A stretch of DNA of 64,000 nt from Diphasiastrum complanatum (GCA_029204225.1 CM055108.1:48246996-48310995); one strand, 5' to 3'; counted from the first letter of the stretch, positions 10,771 to 22,286 are shown. Translations and numbers: made by a program. The notes: generated by a model not told the origin, from the sequence alone.

Positions 10771-11756
10771 AGTTGTGTATTATTTGTCACCAAGTGTAGT
10801 ACTCTGCTTTCCAGAATAGCTTTTGTCGTTGCCGCATCTAGGATGTATTTTCTCAGAGTTTGGTACGTCGTCGTTAGGTCCGTGGGAGCAGCCGGTACAC
10901 TGGCACTGGCAAGGGCTTGTGTTGTATCGGCCCCGACGACTGGTGGAATCCCATCATCATTATCTTCTATCAGGTTCTCATTGGACCTGATGCCATCTGG
11001 GGTGGTAGGATCAGTCCAATCTGGCGATGGTACAAACATTGTTTGGACAAATGCGTCATCAAGCAACGGTTGGTTGCTCTCGACAACCTTTGTTGGCGAA
11101 GCGGGTGGGGTTTGAGAAATAACTGTGGAAACATATGTGAGGACGGTTTTTCCGAACGAGAGGATGGGAGGAATAGAGAGAAATTGGAGGGTGGTGTGGA
11201 GTATGGAAGAAGGTGAGGATGGAGCAGAAAGTGTCTGGCGTGGGGGTGAAAAGATAACTTGCATCCATGCCAGAGTGTCGGGGGACAGTTGTGAATCAGA
11301 AGGATTGAATGGAATGGAAGAAACGGTGGCGGCAGGAGTGATGGAAGATGCGATGGTGATGGATGGTGTAGTGGACATTGGAAGAGAAGTAGGAGTGGTA
11401 TCAACAGAAGAAACAGGGATGGACACAGAAATGAAAGTGGATGGAAGAGGAAGAGAGGTAGCGACAACATAAATTGGAGTGGGGGGTTGCACGGAAGAAG
11501 AAGTGGCGGTTGTTGATGGAGTGGTTAGTGCGGTAGTGGAGGTGCATCTTCGGGTAGCAAGTGGAGATGTGGATGTAGAGGCAGTGCCACACATTCGTTT
11601 GTTGGCCGTTGTGTTAATAACTGCAGGTTGGGAGGAGGTGGATGCTTGAGATGGCGGATAAAGGTTAGTATGTGGCACGAGCATAGACAAAAGGGATGAG
11701 CATTGGAAACCGTGCACTTTTGCCTCGAGAAGTACGCAGGTAAACTTACACAACAA
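10767..11756 (-). pseudogene. Ser/Thr/Pro-rich gag-like ORF
   Basis: A 329-codon frame rich in Ser, Thr, Pro and Ala with no recognised domain. It has an acidic stretch (ENLIEDNDDG) and a C-terminal helix running towards the coiled coil. The composition looks like an unfolded linker between an N-terminal domain (12391-11936) and the coiled coil (10770-10246). The same general order, globular then low-complexity then coiled coil, occurs in the unrelated-looking ORF at 25435-26424. A secreted or mucin-like host protein is an alternative, but the LTR context argues against it. Confidence 0.4.
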
Positions 11757-11935
11757 GGGGCCTGCTACGATTCGCTCATGGTTGTTGGGTTTGATGGAGT
11801 TGGAAAGCTATGCCAGTTGTATGGCAAAACGGAGGGGTTAGGGAATTCCAAAAAGGATTCCACTATCTGACTTGGCAGCGTAGACTAGATTATGTCCTTG
11901 CGAAATGTTGAAATAACCAGAAACGTATTCAACAG

Positions 11936-12391
11936 ATGCGCAACCATTTAAATGACGAGTTCCATGATAGCTTCTATCAAGTAACCATTGTTAGTCTGGA
12001 TGGGGATTTCTGGTGTGGTTTGGGTGACGAACGGTTTGATCATAACTTTGGCATGGCGATGGGAGATGGGTTGACGATCACCGGACATAATGCCAATGAT
12101 GACCATCGAGTCGACGTTAATCCTGACCTTGTACGTGGTACCTTGTTACAGGAAGTGGAAATGAGCATTGTCCTCATCCCAGGTGGCGTAAGCATGGAGG
12201 GCGAGGCCCATGTTAATCTCAGAATGGAAGAGCGTCGGGTAAAAACCCATTGCCTCTAGAAGTGGACCGGCTGTCTGCAGCCATGGTTGGATCTGAGTGT
12301 CAGAGGGTAGAGGCCAAATCTGTGTGGCCTCGGGGATGTCACGTTGGATCACATGTTTGGCACCAGAGTCTTCAGAGGAGGAGCAAGCCAT
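11936..12391 (-). pseudogene. N-terminal part of gag-like ORF, one stop
   Basis: Starts MACSSSEDSG at 12391 and runs 81 codons to a TAA (12146-12148). The same frame then continues open to about 11936 (TYKVRINVDSMV, HAKVMIKPF), so a single stop divides it. It follows a non-coding leader of about 1 kb. I recognise no enzyme motif; position suggests the start of a gag-type protein of a gypsy-like element. Confidence 0.45.
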
Positions 12392-13500
12392 GTTAGTAGT
12401 AATGATTAGTGGTTGGAAAAATAAAAAAAATGGTGGAAAATGGAAAAGGGTGTGGAAATGACAGAAAACTGTGAATAACGAGTGTTGGATGATAGGAGTG
12501 TAGTTCAGAGCGCAGATCGGTGTTCAGTAATATCAGATGATAGCTGGTAGGAAGTTTGGTTGCAAACGGAAAACTTGATAATTTTAGAGTAAATTTCGGC
12601 AGAGCTTTGCTAGCAAAGGTGACAAATGACTCGAATTCAGCCCTTATATAGCAGAATTTAGAGTGTGTATTAGATGAAATCCACTTTCCCTTGTTCAGTT
12701 CCACCCAAATCTTGGTAGGCACCTTCTTCACAAAATTATAAGACCTTAGGGAAGTCTGCGAGAGTTCATAAGGTGATTTGATTGCTATGCAAGGGTTCAG
12801 GCTATCTGCAAGGGTTCAACTCTCGCAGGAAGTGATCTCTCGCACAACTTGTTCCTGTGATTGAATTTTCAAGATCAAACTCTGTCGGCAGGCTAATTTC
12901 ACTGCTCTGATTCCATTTTGGCACCTTGCGAGGGTTGGTAAGATGATCTTGATGCTCTGTGAGGGTTCTGAAAATTTAGCTTCTAGGAACACTCACATAT
13001 ACTGAAACATGATGATTCCTCCATCAGAAACTCTCACAGAGATTTTCATGAATGCATCTAGGTCAGATCTAGTGACTCTCCAATTTTCAAGAGCTATCTC
13101 CCAGGGAATCTCAAAAAATCATGAAAAAAGTGCTCTTTCAGAGTGTTTTTTGACGAGATCTCGAGATTTTCTGACTTTTAACTTTTGTAAACTGGTAATC
13201 AGCTTCATCCAGGCGTGATCTATTTGTTGGTAGTTCTCTAGAAGTTCTGATGGATTCTTGGTAGTAGATCCATCAGTCAATCTGATGATCTTCTTTCTTT
13301 TTTATCCTATCTGGATCTGGATCCTCCTTGGATTCTGATGGATTTTCTCGATCTTGTCAGATCTGGCTGAATCTTGATGGATTTAGCTTGATTTGGCTTG
13401 ATCTCCTTAGATCTAGCGGTGATGGCTTAGTAGACTAGCTTTTTGTAACGTGCCACCCCCAATCTGGATCTGTCTTACTATGGTGGCCAGTACTTGTGCA
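12392..13500 (-). other. Leader region with CTCGCAG-type motifs
   Basis: Non-coding between gag-like ORFs and an integrase fragment. Between 12740 and 13000 it repeats variants of CTGCGAGAGTT and TGCGAGGGTT, as in 3860-5060. Between 13210 and 13440 it is rich in GATC, with many variants of GATCTGGATCC and TGATGGATC. No clear LTR ends are visible. Confidence 0.4.
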
Positions 13501-13505
13501 ACCGG

Positions 13506-14835
13506 CTATCGTTGATGGGTGTGTCGAATGGCATTCCATCTAGCTTTTCTAAGTTCACAGCTCCATATTAAGAATTTCCTATAAGGACCTTCGCCAGTGA
13601 ATTTTAACTTTCTCTTGATCGTCTTGGTTTTATACATCAGGACCAGATCTCCTAAACGAAGATCCTTCTTTCGTAATCTGTGATCATGCCAAGCTTTGTG
13701 TCTTTCCTTTTCAGCTGCCAGTGCATGCACAGCTAGTAAGCGTGTTTCACAGAGTTTATGCAGAGCTTTGTGGCGTAGCTGTAGAGATTTAGACTCATTA
13801 AGACATTGCGCGGTGGCAATCCTTAATGAAGGAACTAAAAACTCTACTGGCATCACAGCATCCTGACCATATACCAATTGGAAGGGTGTTTGATCAGTGC
13901 TTCCTTTATATGATGTCCTGGATGCTCACAGGACAACATGCAACTTGTGTTCCCAAACTGATCTGCTAGCTTCAGCTGTTTTTGTGAGCACGCTCCACAG
14001 GATCTTATTGGATGATTCTGCTTGCCCATTACCACGAGGATAATAAGGCGTACTGGTTCTGTGGATCACAAAGAATTCCTCCAACAAGACCTTGATGGTC
14101 TCATTGATGAAATGGCTTCCGCGATCACTGACTAGTTCCACCAGACATCCGAAGCGCACAATGATATTTTCATAAAGGATCTTAGCAGTGGTCCCATCAT
14201 CAGCTACTCTTACTACCTTGGCTTCGACCCATTTGGTGAGGGAGTCTGTGGCTACGATTATGTATCGAGCCTGGATACTCCTTGCTGTAGGGTGAATTGG
14301 ACCAATATAATCCAATCTCCATTTTTTGAACAGTGCTTGGGCTAAGACTGGGTGCAGTAGATCATAGTTCAATCTCGTTGGTCTCCTTGCCCTTTGGCAC
14401 ACGTCGCACCTTTTCAAGTATTCTTCCATATCTTTATAGATCGTTGGCCACCAACATCCTGATTGCAGGATCTTGCGAACTATAATGTCAGATGCAAAAT
14501 GACCCCCACTCATGCCTTCATGTGAAAGCAAAATAATCAAGGTGGTCTCATGAGGAAGAATACACCGCCGAAGAATTCCATTTTGACCTCTTTGATACAA
14601 CTGGCCGGCAATCAGTTGATAAGGTCTAGCCTTCGAGATCAATTTTTGTTGTTCCGCCTTTGGTAGTGATTTGTTTGGTTGGCCACGCATTAGATATTCA
14701 ACAATGTCGGCAGCCCATTCTGGTATTGTGTCCACGTAAAATAAGGCAACATCTACTAACTCATCATCGGGTTGGGTGGCAATCTCCTTTCCCTTGATTC
14801 ATGACACATGATTTGCCATGTAGTGTTGTTTTCCC
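13506..14835 (-). pseudogene. Ty3/gypsy integrase with intact DDE residues
   Basis: Reads downward from the end of RNase H (HYMANH, near 14820). It includes an H2C2 zinc-binding region (HEGMSGGHF.., CDVCQR), the core with the first Asp in WRLDYIGP, the second Asp in SDRGSHF and the Glu in GNGQAESS, all retained. A frame change near 13930 leads into the C-terminal part (13877-13506: VYGQDAVMPVEF, HDHRLRKKDLRLGDLV). The core frame of 269 codons is open (14735-13926). Integrase joins the cDNA to the host chromosome. No chromodomain is visible. Confidence 0.85.
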
Positions 14836-14879
14836 TTGCAAACTGCTATCCAAAAATCAAACTCCAACAACAAAAGTAG

Positions 14880-15625
14880 TCATCTAGTGATTCTTCTGGT
14901 TTATAGGCATAGGTTCTCCATTCCATGGCAAATTCTATCTTGTGCTAGGTCCTGGGGGGCTATTTTCACTTGGTTATAGCCACTGAAGCCATCCAAAAAA
15001 CTATAGGCTTCGGCGCCAGCTAGCCTGTCGAGGACACTTTCCGTAAATGGTAAAGAAAAATGGTTCTTTTTTGTGACTGCATTTAGCGCCTTCAGATTCA
15101 CACAGCTCCGCATTTTGCCATTCTTCTTGGGTACTATAACTATCGACGATACCCATTCTGTGTGCTCGACCTCGTAAATGAAATCTACGTCCATCAGCTT
15201 TTGCAACTCCTGCTTGATCAGTTCTATATAATTCGGGTTGCAGCGGCTGCTCTGTCCACCAAGGGTATGGTGTGTTGGACTACTGTTGGCGGAATGCCCT
15301 TTAGATCACTATAGCTCCAGGCAAAACAGTCTCTATATTCCACCAACAAGGATCGTAGTCTCTTGAACTACGTGGGTGTTAACTGCTCTCCCACATGCAC
15401 TATCTTTTCTTCTTCTCTTGGATCTGCAAGATTCCTTGATTGTGTTCTCGTAGGTCCCTCGAAGACTTGTTCCGCCGGTGCCTGACTTTGATCAGATTCT
15501 CACTGGGCTTGCGACATCATGATTACCACGTCGTCCAAAGTATAATTCTTGAAAGTATCAGGCATCTCGTGAACGGGAGCTCGTCAAGATTCCTCTTTCA
15601 GCATATTCTGATCTTCCACATTGCA
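14880..15625 (-). pseudogene. Ty3/gypsy RT fragment with internal deletion
   Basis: 15560-15240 is the linker before RT (VGEQLTPT, DCFAWSYSDLKG), with stops. 15206-14901 is the RT N-terminal half (SSIVIVPKKNGKMR, GAEAYSFLDGFSGYNQ). A frame change near 14935 follows, then the frame jumps at about 14885 from the TYAYK motif to the end of RNase H. The YxDD catalytic box and nearly all of RNase H are therefore deleted. It is the same family as 5150-5900, and both copies stop resembling each other upstream at about the same point (near 5895 and 15617). Confidence 0.8.
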
Positions 15626-15639
15626 TAATTGGAAGATGT

Positions 15640-16449
15640 TAATCTCTCGTTGTGCTCTAAGAAATGTGAACCGGATGAAGACATCTTCTTGGTGAGAAAT
15701 TCTAGTAATGATAAAAAAAATGGAGCTGAAAGGATGTTGTTTGCTATCTCAATCTAGGATCTAATTCAGATGTTGATCCACCCTATGAAATCTAGCAATA
15801 GATTTGAGAACAAATTCTCAATACTGAAAATCTATCTATCTTGAATTTGGATCTTGCTTCAGTCACAAAAGAAGAAGCACATGCAAGCAAGAAGTCTATC
15901 TCTCCCATGAGTTTCAATGTACTGAAAAACTCTTAGGAACTTACTTTCAACTCAAACACAGTAATATGTGTGAAATGAAAAGTCTAAGACCTTTAAACAC
16001 TCACTTTTATCCAGTCCTACTTGATTGACAATGAAAATTGATGAAAAATGGTGAAAAAGATAGATGTGTACTCACTTTGGCATATCCCATGAGTTGAGTA
16101 CCCTCTCAAACTCTCTGATTGCCTAAAACTCTTTCAAAAAAAAAATCAAATTGATTTAGAAACAAGAGCAACACATTCTACTTTCCAATACCTATCCAAC
16201 AAGCTATAGAACATCAAATTTGGATCATTCCTTGAGAAGTAGCACTCATTAATGAGGGCTGATTTTACACGTGTGAGTTCTCTGTCCGTACAGAGCTCCG
16301 CTGGATCAGATCAGCCTTGATTTGATCCACTTATGATCCACAAATTGCTTGTTTCTCAGGGAGTTTGAATCCTTCTCCAAAATCCGAGCTCCTGCAAGCA
16401 AAAACACTGATGATCTTATGTATACACCCTCACCTCTTCAAAGCATGAA
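15640..16449 (-). other. 5' untranslated part of a minus-strand copia element
   Basis: Follows the primer-binding site on the minus strand. No frame of note is present. The gypsy fragment ending near 15625 cuts it off before any gag appears. One CACGTGTG motif lies near 16270. Confidence 0.45.
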
Positions 16450-16461
16450 GCTCTGATACCA
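16450..16461 (-). other. tRNA primer-binding site of minus-strand copia element
   Basis: GCTCTGATACCA on the plus strand is the reverse complement of TGGTATCAGAGC. It directly abuts the LTR that begins at 16462. Confidence 0.85.
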
Positions 16462-17191
16462 TGTGAAGTTTTTAGCACGTGTGAACTTCACCACACACCC
16501 TACAAGATCTTACTGAGGTGTTCTGATTGCACAAGATTGATCAAAGAACAAAATATGCTTGAAAAATCTAAGACAAGAGCACAATGGCATACATCTGATG
16601 AAAAAATCTAACTCTTCACTATGACAAATGAATGTCAGAAATAATTCTAATGTTTAGTATGGAGAAAAGAGACTGCTCTCGGCTAGAGAGAGAAAATCAT
16701 ACATAGAAACTTGGGTAGAGAGAGAATGAGTCCAAAACACCAAAATCTCAATATTCACAATATGGCAAAACATGCCCAGCTTTCCCTACATGAGAGAGAC
16801 TCGAATTCCTACAGTGGAGTTGCATGGAAAGTCCACTTACCCGAACTAATTCACCTACCAGAGATCCACATGTGTAACTGCATGCATGTATGGTGCATGT
16901 ACTACATGTCAACTCATAAAATTGCCTAGACATGTGTAGATCACAGAAACTACTTTGCATGTTGCATGCACTGATTGCATGTGGCTTGCATGCATACAGT
17001 AAGACTTTGCATGCTATCAAAACATATGCATGTCATTACAATTGAACCTATCTAACTCAAATCCGAGCTACACTAGAAGGATATGTGCTCAATTCACACT
17101 CCTTATATGTACAACATAAAATCTAGTGGAAATTATCATGGACATGACCCCAAACTCGAGATAGGAAGATAATATTTTAATAATCTTCACA
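16462..17191 (-). repeat. 5' LTR of minus-strand copia element
   Basis: 730 bp bounded by a 7-bp inverted repeat, TGTGAAG at 16462 and CTTCACA ending at 17191, next to a primer-binding site. The right side abuts integrase of a plus-strand copia. The interior (16860-17040) is rich in GCATGCATG-type runs. Confidence 0.75.
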
Positions 17192-17192
17192 G

Positions 17193-19175
17193 CTTTGTAC
17201 ATGTATCTCTTGAAATAAGAAAAAAAAAAGATGCTAATGCTCTTAAAGGCATTGTGATAGGCTACTCAAGTAAAGCCTGTAGGATTTTTGTTCCATCTAC
17301 TAATCAAACTATGATAAGTAGAGATGTGATCTTCCATGAAGATCGAATGTACATGAAGGACAATGTGCAGGAATCTCAAGAGCTTATTCATCAAGGAGGA
17401 GTCTCTTCATCAAGTATTGATCAAGATGAAGACTTGTTGGGGCCAAGATCACAAGAGAAGCCAAGTCTACCAATGACTCCAAGAAGATCAACCCGAGAGA
17501 GATTCGAGCCTAGAAGACTCACCTACTTGGAAAAAGGCAAACAAGTGGAGGATTTAAGTTCTCTACATGCTTTTCACACTTCCATTGAAGAACCATCAAG
17601 TGTGGAGGAATCTCTTCAATCAAAGGATTGGATCAAAGCTATGGAGGCCGAGTATGAAGCTTTGATGCAAAATGAGACTTGGCAACTTGTAGATCCACCT
17701 AATGACAAGCATGTCATTGGATGCAAGTGGGTCTATAGAATCAAGCTCAATAATGATGGATTAATCAATAAGTTCAAAGCAAGGCTTTGTGCTAAAGGCT
17801 ATGCCCAAATCAAAGGCATAGATTATGAAGAAACCTTTGCTCCTGTAACAAAGATGGTAACCATTAGAATTCTCATTACTATTTGTTGCTTTTATGATTG
17901 GAAAATGCTTCAACTTGATGTTATCAATGCTTTCTTAAATTTTTACTTAGAAGAAATATATATGCATCAACCTCCAGGTTTTGTTGTGAATGGCAAAGGA
18001 TCAAAAGTATGCTTACTTTTGAAAAGTCCTTATGGCTTGAAACAAGCTCCAAGGGCTTGGTATGAGAGGTTGAACACTTATCTTCTTTCTATTGGTTTCA
18101 AGATTAGTTCATATGATCCATCATTATATCTTAAACATGTTGGCAATGATATAATCATGTTGCTTATTTATGTTGATGACATTCTATTATGTAGAAGCAA
18201 CATGGATTTACTTGTTGATACCGAGATCTCCTTAGGAAAGGAATTCAAAATGCAAGATCTTGGATTTTTACATCATGTACTTGGATTAGAGATTAAGATC
18301 TCTGATGACTTAGCTTTCATTTCTCAAGAAAGTTATGTGAGATCTATGCTTAAGAAGTTTAAAATGCAAGATTGTAAAAGCATAGATACTCCTATGGAGT
18401 CTAATGTTAAAGACACTAAAATTTGTGATGAAGCATCCTTTGAGGACATCACACTTTTTAAAAGTCTAATAGGCTCTTTAATATGGCTCACTATCACTAG
18501 GGCTGATCTTAGTTTTAGTGTGCATAAGCTTAGTCAAAGCATGCAAAATCCAAAGATCCATGATTGGAAAAAGGGGGAGAGGATCTTGAGATATGTTGCA
18601 TCTAATCAAGACTATGGACTTTGTTTTGAAAGACATGATCTAAGCCTTGTTGCCTTTTCAGATTTGGATTTTGCAGGTGATAAGGTGGATAGAAAGTCCA
18701 CAAGTGCTTATACAATATTTTTGGGAGGTAATCTTGTCTCTTGGCAATCTAATAAGCAAGACACTACTCCTTATCCTCATGTGAAACCGAGTACAAGGCT
18801 TTGACTATCACAACAAAGGAAGTCATTTGGATCAAAAGATTACTAGTGGAGCTTGGGATCATTCAAGAGGAGGAAATACCTTGCATCAAATGTGATAGTA
18901 TCTTGGCCCAATATCTTGCAAGTAGTCCAATCTTCCATGCAAGAAGTAAACACATAGAGGTAGCACACCACTATCTGAGAGAAAAAGTTATGGATGGTGA
19001 GATTCTCCTTGAGCATATATCAACTTCAGATTGTTATGTAGATTTACTCACCAAGCCTCTAGCTAAGAAGGACTTTGAAAGACATAGATCAAATCTTGGC
19101 TTGATCTCCAAGTCCTTAGTATTGGAGATATTATTTTTATTTAAGGAGTGTGAAAACATTGTAGAATCAAAATAA
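17193..19175 (+). pseudogene. Copia integrase end, reverse transcriptase and RNase H
   Basis: The frame opens inside the integrase C-terminus (FVHVSLEIRKKKDA, GIVIGYSSKACRIF) right next to the inserted LTR. It runs through the linker into a nearly complete RT: ETWQLVDPPNDK, FKARLCAKGYAQ, QLDVINAFLN, KSPYGLKQAPRAWY and the catalytic LLIYVDDILL. It reaches RNase H (DFAGDKVDRKSTSAY) before a frame change near 18770. The last part (18801-19175) encodes FHARSKHIEVAHHYL and LLTKPLAKK. The 516-codon open stretch (17254-18804) is unusually well kept. Gag, protease and most of integrase are missing upstream. Confidence 0.9.
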
Positions 19176-19730
19176 TATTAAACTTAGTGATTCAAGTTTT
19201 GGGATTTGTCCAAACTTGAGGTAGACTAGTCTAATAACTTTCCAATTAGAGTCAAGTTAGTTTTTTGTCTTCATAGTGATGTGTAGGTCTAGAACCTATC
19301 AAGAAGCATTTGAGGCTACTCTTGTGGGTCAAAGGATTCCCAAAAAGAGAGATTCTCAAGTCTTATCCATCTCTCTTTTTGTCATCTGGTAGAGAGCTAG
19401 AGGCAATGTGGCATCTAGATTGTTCTCTCTCTCCACAAGTTCTAGAAGGCCTCTTGTATTGTAAAAAAAAGGTGGCTTTGTACCACAAGTATAAACTTCT
19501 TCAGGTAAAGTTTCCATTTGATCCATTTGAGATGTAATGATAGTTAGATTGTGATGAATGCTCTTGCCTTCATGCTAACTAGCTTGCCAATGTTTTTCAT
19601 CTCATTGTTTTTGGAATAGAAGCTAGTTTAGTGTGCAATCATTCACTGTCTTGATCCTTTGTACTTGAAGCTGGTTCACACGTGTGAAAAGTTCTCATAC
19701 AGCAAGTTCGCAAGAGTCTACTTCATTCAC
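19151..19730 (+). repeat. 3' LTR of plus copia element (right end cut)
   Basis: Starts TGAAAACATTG after a purine tract at the end of RNase H and carries a perfect TTCACACGTGTGAA palindrome (19675-19688). The right end is lost where the minus-strand copia integrase begins, at about 19700-19735. Confidence 0.6.
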
Positions 19731-19734
19731 AACA

Positions 19735-20161
19735 AATTGAGTGATGAATTGCTGCTCAATGCCTTGGCTTTGGTAGTACTCCTTGAACTCAACAGTATAT
19801 TCTCCATTGTTATCTGAACTTAGAGCCTTGATTGTCCTTCCAGTCTCCTTTTTTGCACGCTCCTTGAAGATTCTGAAGTAGTTTAAGGCTTCTGATTTCT
19901 TCTTTATGAAGTACACCATCGTTCTTCTCGAGAATTTGTCAATAAAGTTTATAAAATACTTGGCTTCCTTCAGCGAAGGATTTTTCATTGGGCCACAAAT
20001 ATCTGAATGTCAACATCTAGCAATCCTCTAACAACATGCTGATGGCTTGACTTAAATGGCTTCCTAGTCTGTTTTCCAACTAGACAGTCTTGACAGACAG
20101 GTAGCTCGACTATTTTGCGAGGATAGTTGAGATCAAGAATAATAGATTGTCTAGACATTCG
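19735..20161 (-). pseudogene. Copia integrase fragment
   Basis: Continues from the protease ORF after a stop. It shows the CQDCLVGKQTRKPF zinc-binding Cys pair, then a broken core (19988-19735: FINFIDKFSRRTMVYF, LSSDNNGEYTVEF with the second catalytic Asp). The conserved TPYTPQQNG..E segment is replaced by foreign sequence at the junction with the neighbouring LTR, so the catalytic Glu is missing. Confidence 0.75.
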
Positions 20162-20704
20162 TTATACAGTAACATAATTTAAATGACCAAGTCTATAATG
20201 CCAAAGTAAACCTTTATTTGATTGAATTGAAGTACTAAGAGCCTGACTAGAGGCATAAAAGCGATGACTTAGTTTATACAAGTATCCATGCCTCTTTCTG
20301 AGTGCTAAGATCCTGCCTATCCTATCAACTAAGTTACATTGATCACATTCAAATTCTACTCTGTGCCCTAGATCTGTGATTCTACTTACAGAGAGCAGAT
20401 TCATGGATAACTTAGGTACATACAGAACTTTGGAGAGTAGCTTAGATTGATCATTTGCAAAGAATAATCTTACAGTTCCTTCACCTTTAATAGCTTGTGT
20501 GCTATTGTCACCAAGGTGAACAAATTTCTGGATACTGTAAGGTGTATAGAACTTGAAACAGTCAATCAGGCAAGTCATGTGTTGAGTGGCTCCGGAATCC
20601 AGGAACCAAGAACTGTCGCCAGATGCTCCTTGATGGTTGGTCATGAAAGCATCATGATCCACTTCTTGAATGGGCTGTGGAGCTTCTACAGCTGCATTTG
20701 CCAC
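20162..20704 (-). CDS. Copia protease and pre-integrase ORF
   Basis: A 180-codon open frame. The protease active site reads WFLDSGATQHMT with the catalytic Asp kept, followed by the pre-integrase domain (KLLSKVLYVPKLSMNLLSVSRITD, LLWHYRLGHLNYVTV) with the two His of the HHCC zinc site. It lies 33 bases downstream of the gag stop on the same strand. The protease cuts the element polyprotein inside virus-like particles. The frame is closed by a stop before integrase, which is broken. Confidence 0.85.
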   Translation of the reverse strand: MANAAVEAPQPIQEVDHDAFMTNHQGASGDSSWFLDSGATQHMTCLIDCFKFYTPYSIQKFVHLGDNSTQAIKGEGTVRLFFANDQSKLLSKVLYVPKLSMNLLSVSRITDLGHRVEFECDQCNLVDRIGRILALRKRHGYLYKLSHRFYASSQALSTSIQSNKGLLWHYRLGHLNYVTV

Positions 20705-20737
20705 TTGATTCGACTGCTCTTTGCTATTGTTTTTTGC

Positions 20738-21517
20738 TTAAAGTATTCTGCAGTCTTGTATTTCGTGGTTGTTTCGTTTGCAGTATCTACAGAACATCTT
20801 CTTCTTTGTTTGCAGATTCGACTGTTCCTTGTGCTGAGCTAGTTTCTGGTCTGGCTTTGATAGCTTTAGGCCTTTCTTCTTCTTTTGCTTTGTTGTGCCC
20901 TTATTGGGGTACAAGGCGTGAGAATCAGCTGAGAAACTTGAGGCTTCATTCCTTCGCGTGTCTTCCTGCAACAACATAGTGATGACTCTCGAAAGAGTCA
21001 ACTCTGGATGAGTCATGATGATCATCACCCAATTGTCATAAGAACTTGGCAAGCTTGTAATCAGTTGCATCACTGCGTCTTGATCGTCTATGATAGATCC
21101 GACAGTGGCCATTTGCCTTAACAGGTTCTTGAATTGATTAATGTGATTCTGCAGAGAATCACCATTCGTCATCTTGAGGGAGTGGAATTTCTTCCTGAGA
21201 TGTAGCTTAGATGCTACATCTCGCACTTTGTATAGCATGCTCAAGATGTCCCAGACTTCTTTTGATGTTTGAGCCTCAGATACATGGCCGATCTGTGTAT
21301 CCGTGATATTGAAGATGATCAGCACAAAAGCTTTTTCACCCTTCAGCTTCCATCTGGCGATTGTCGCATCGTCCGCTTTGGGTTTCTCTTCTGCACCTGT
21401 AATAACATCGTACAATTCTTTTGCCATTAGTACAGTCTTCATCTTAAATTTCCACAGATGGTAATTGGCTCCATCAAGCTTGTCCATGAGAGGACTGGCT
21501 TTCCTTTGGGAATCCAT
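20738..21517 (-). CDS. Copia gag, intact ORF
   Basis: 259 codons from ATG at 21517. The N-terminal half has the copia gag hallmarks (LDGANYHLWKFKMKTVLMAKEL, EVWDILSMLYK, LPSSYDNW). A Lys-rich basic stretch precedes a single zinc knuckle CRYCKRNNHEIQDC (C-x2-C-x4-H-x4-C). Gag packages element RNA. The ORF sits 145 bases below the primer-binding site. Relatives are at 45600-46132 (protease) and 48666-48962 (deleted gag). This is the best-kept part of an element whose 3' half is missing. Confidence 0.9.
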   Translation of the reverse strand: MDSQRKASPLMDKLDGANYHLWKFKMKTVLMAKELYDVITGAEEKPKADDATIARWKLKGEKAFVLIIFNITDTQIGHVSEAQTSKEVWDILSMLYKVRDVASKLHLRKKFHSLKMTNGDSLQNHINQFKNLLRQMATVGSIIDDQDAVMQLITSLPSSYDNWVMIIMTHPELTLSRVITMLLQEDTRRNEASSFSADSHALYPNKGTTKQKKKKGLKLSKPDQKLAQHKEQSNLQTKKKMFCRYCKRNNHEIQDCRIL

Positions 21518-21662
21518 TTGGAAGAATTAGACTAAGTGATAAGAGAAACTATCAGTGACTTAAAAATGAAAATCTGATACTGAAAAATACAGAACAAGAA
21601 AACAATTACTATATTGACTAGTAGAGTCTTGTACTGTGGGAGCTAATCGAGCTATAAAGATT

Positions 21663-21674
21663 GCTCTGATACCA
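21663..21674 (-). other. tRNA primer-binding site of minus copia
   Basis: GCTCTGATACCA, the reverse complement of the copia primer site, directly next to the LTR start at 21675. Confidence 0.9.
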
Positions 21675-22286
21675 TGTTGGGAGAGAGGGAGGAAGAATAA
21701 ATGACGAACACGAACGAGAAACGAACTCGAACAAAAAATGTTCGTGCACAGCGGAATGAGTTAAATGACTCTCTCCCTAAGCATGACTACGCCTATCAAA
21801 ATGAACAGAACTTTAGTGATAGAAATCATTAGCCAAACATTTAAATGGATGAAGCCCTAGATGAATAATGTGTCGCAAATTTCAAGACAAATTATCTATC
21901 GCAAATGATTCACGAAGGGCTAGATTGTGCTCGACTGATAATTAGGCGTGAATTATTTGCGAAAGACAAGACTAAAAGTTAATCGTCTATTACCAGAAAG
22001 AGCAACAAGAAAGATCAGACAGAATAAAGAATAAGCATAGCAATATTGACATATCTAAAATGCAGAACAAATGAACTGTGTCAGATTAAGTATATCAAGT
22101 ATACAAGTCAATAATGCGATAGAGCACAATACAATAGCGGACAAAACCACGTGCCCTACGAAGCTTATTTTGTTTGTAATGAGGAATGAAACCTTCTCTC
22201 TTAGTCTCTTCTTCACTCACTTGATCATCTGATCATCATCATCATCTGAATGGTGTCCATAATATGTATATATACATAATATTACA
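21675..22286 (-). repeat. 5' LTR of minus copia element
   Basis: Bounded on the plus strand by TGTTGGGAGAG next to the primer site and by ATTACA at about 22286, giving about 612 bp. The inner end is firm; the outer end is inferred from TG..CA ends. A (TCA)n run lies near 22230. Confidence 0.65.

Noticed and set aside
10753-11472. Plus-strand frames of 99-120 codons
   Set aside because: They are the opposite strand of the S/T/P-rich gag-like ORF and have no independent signal.
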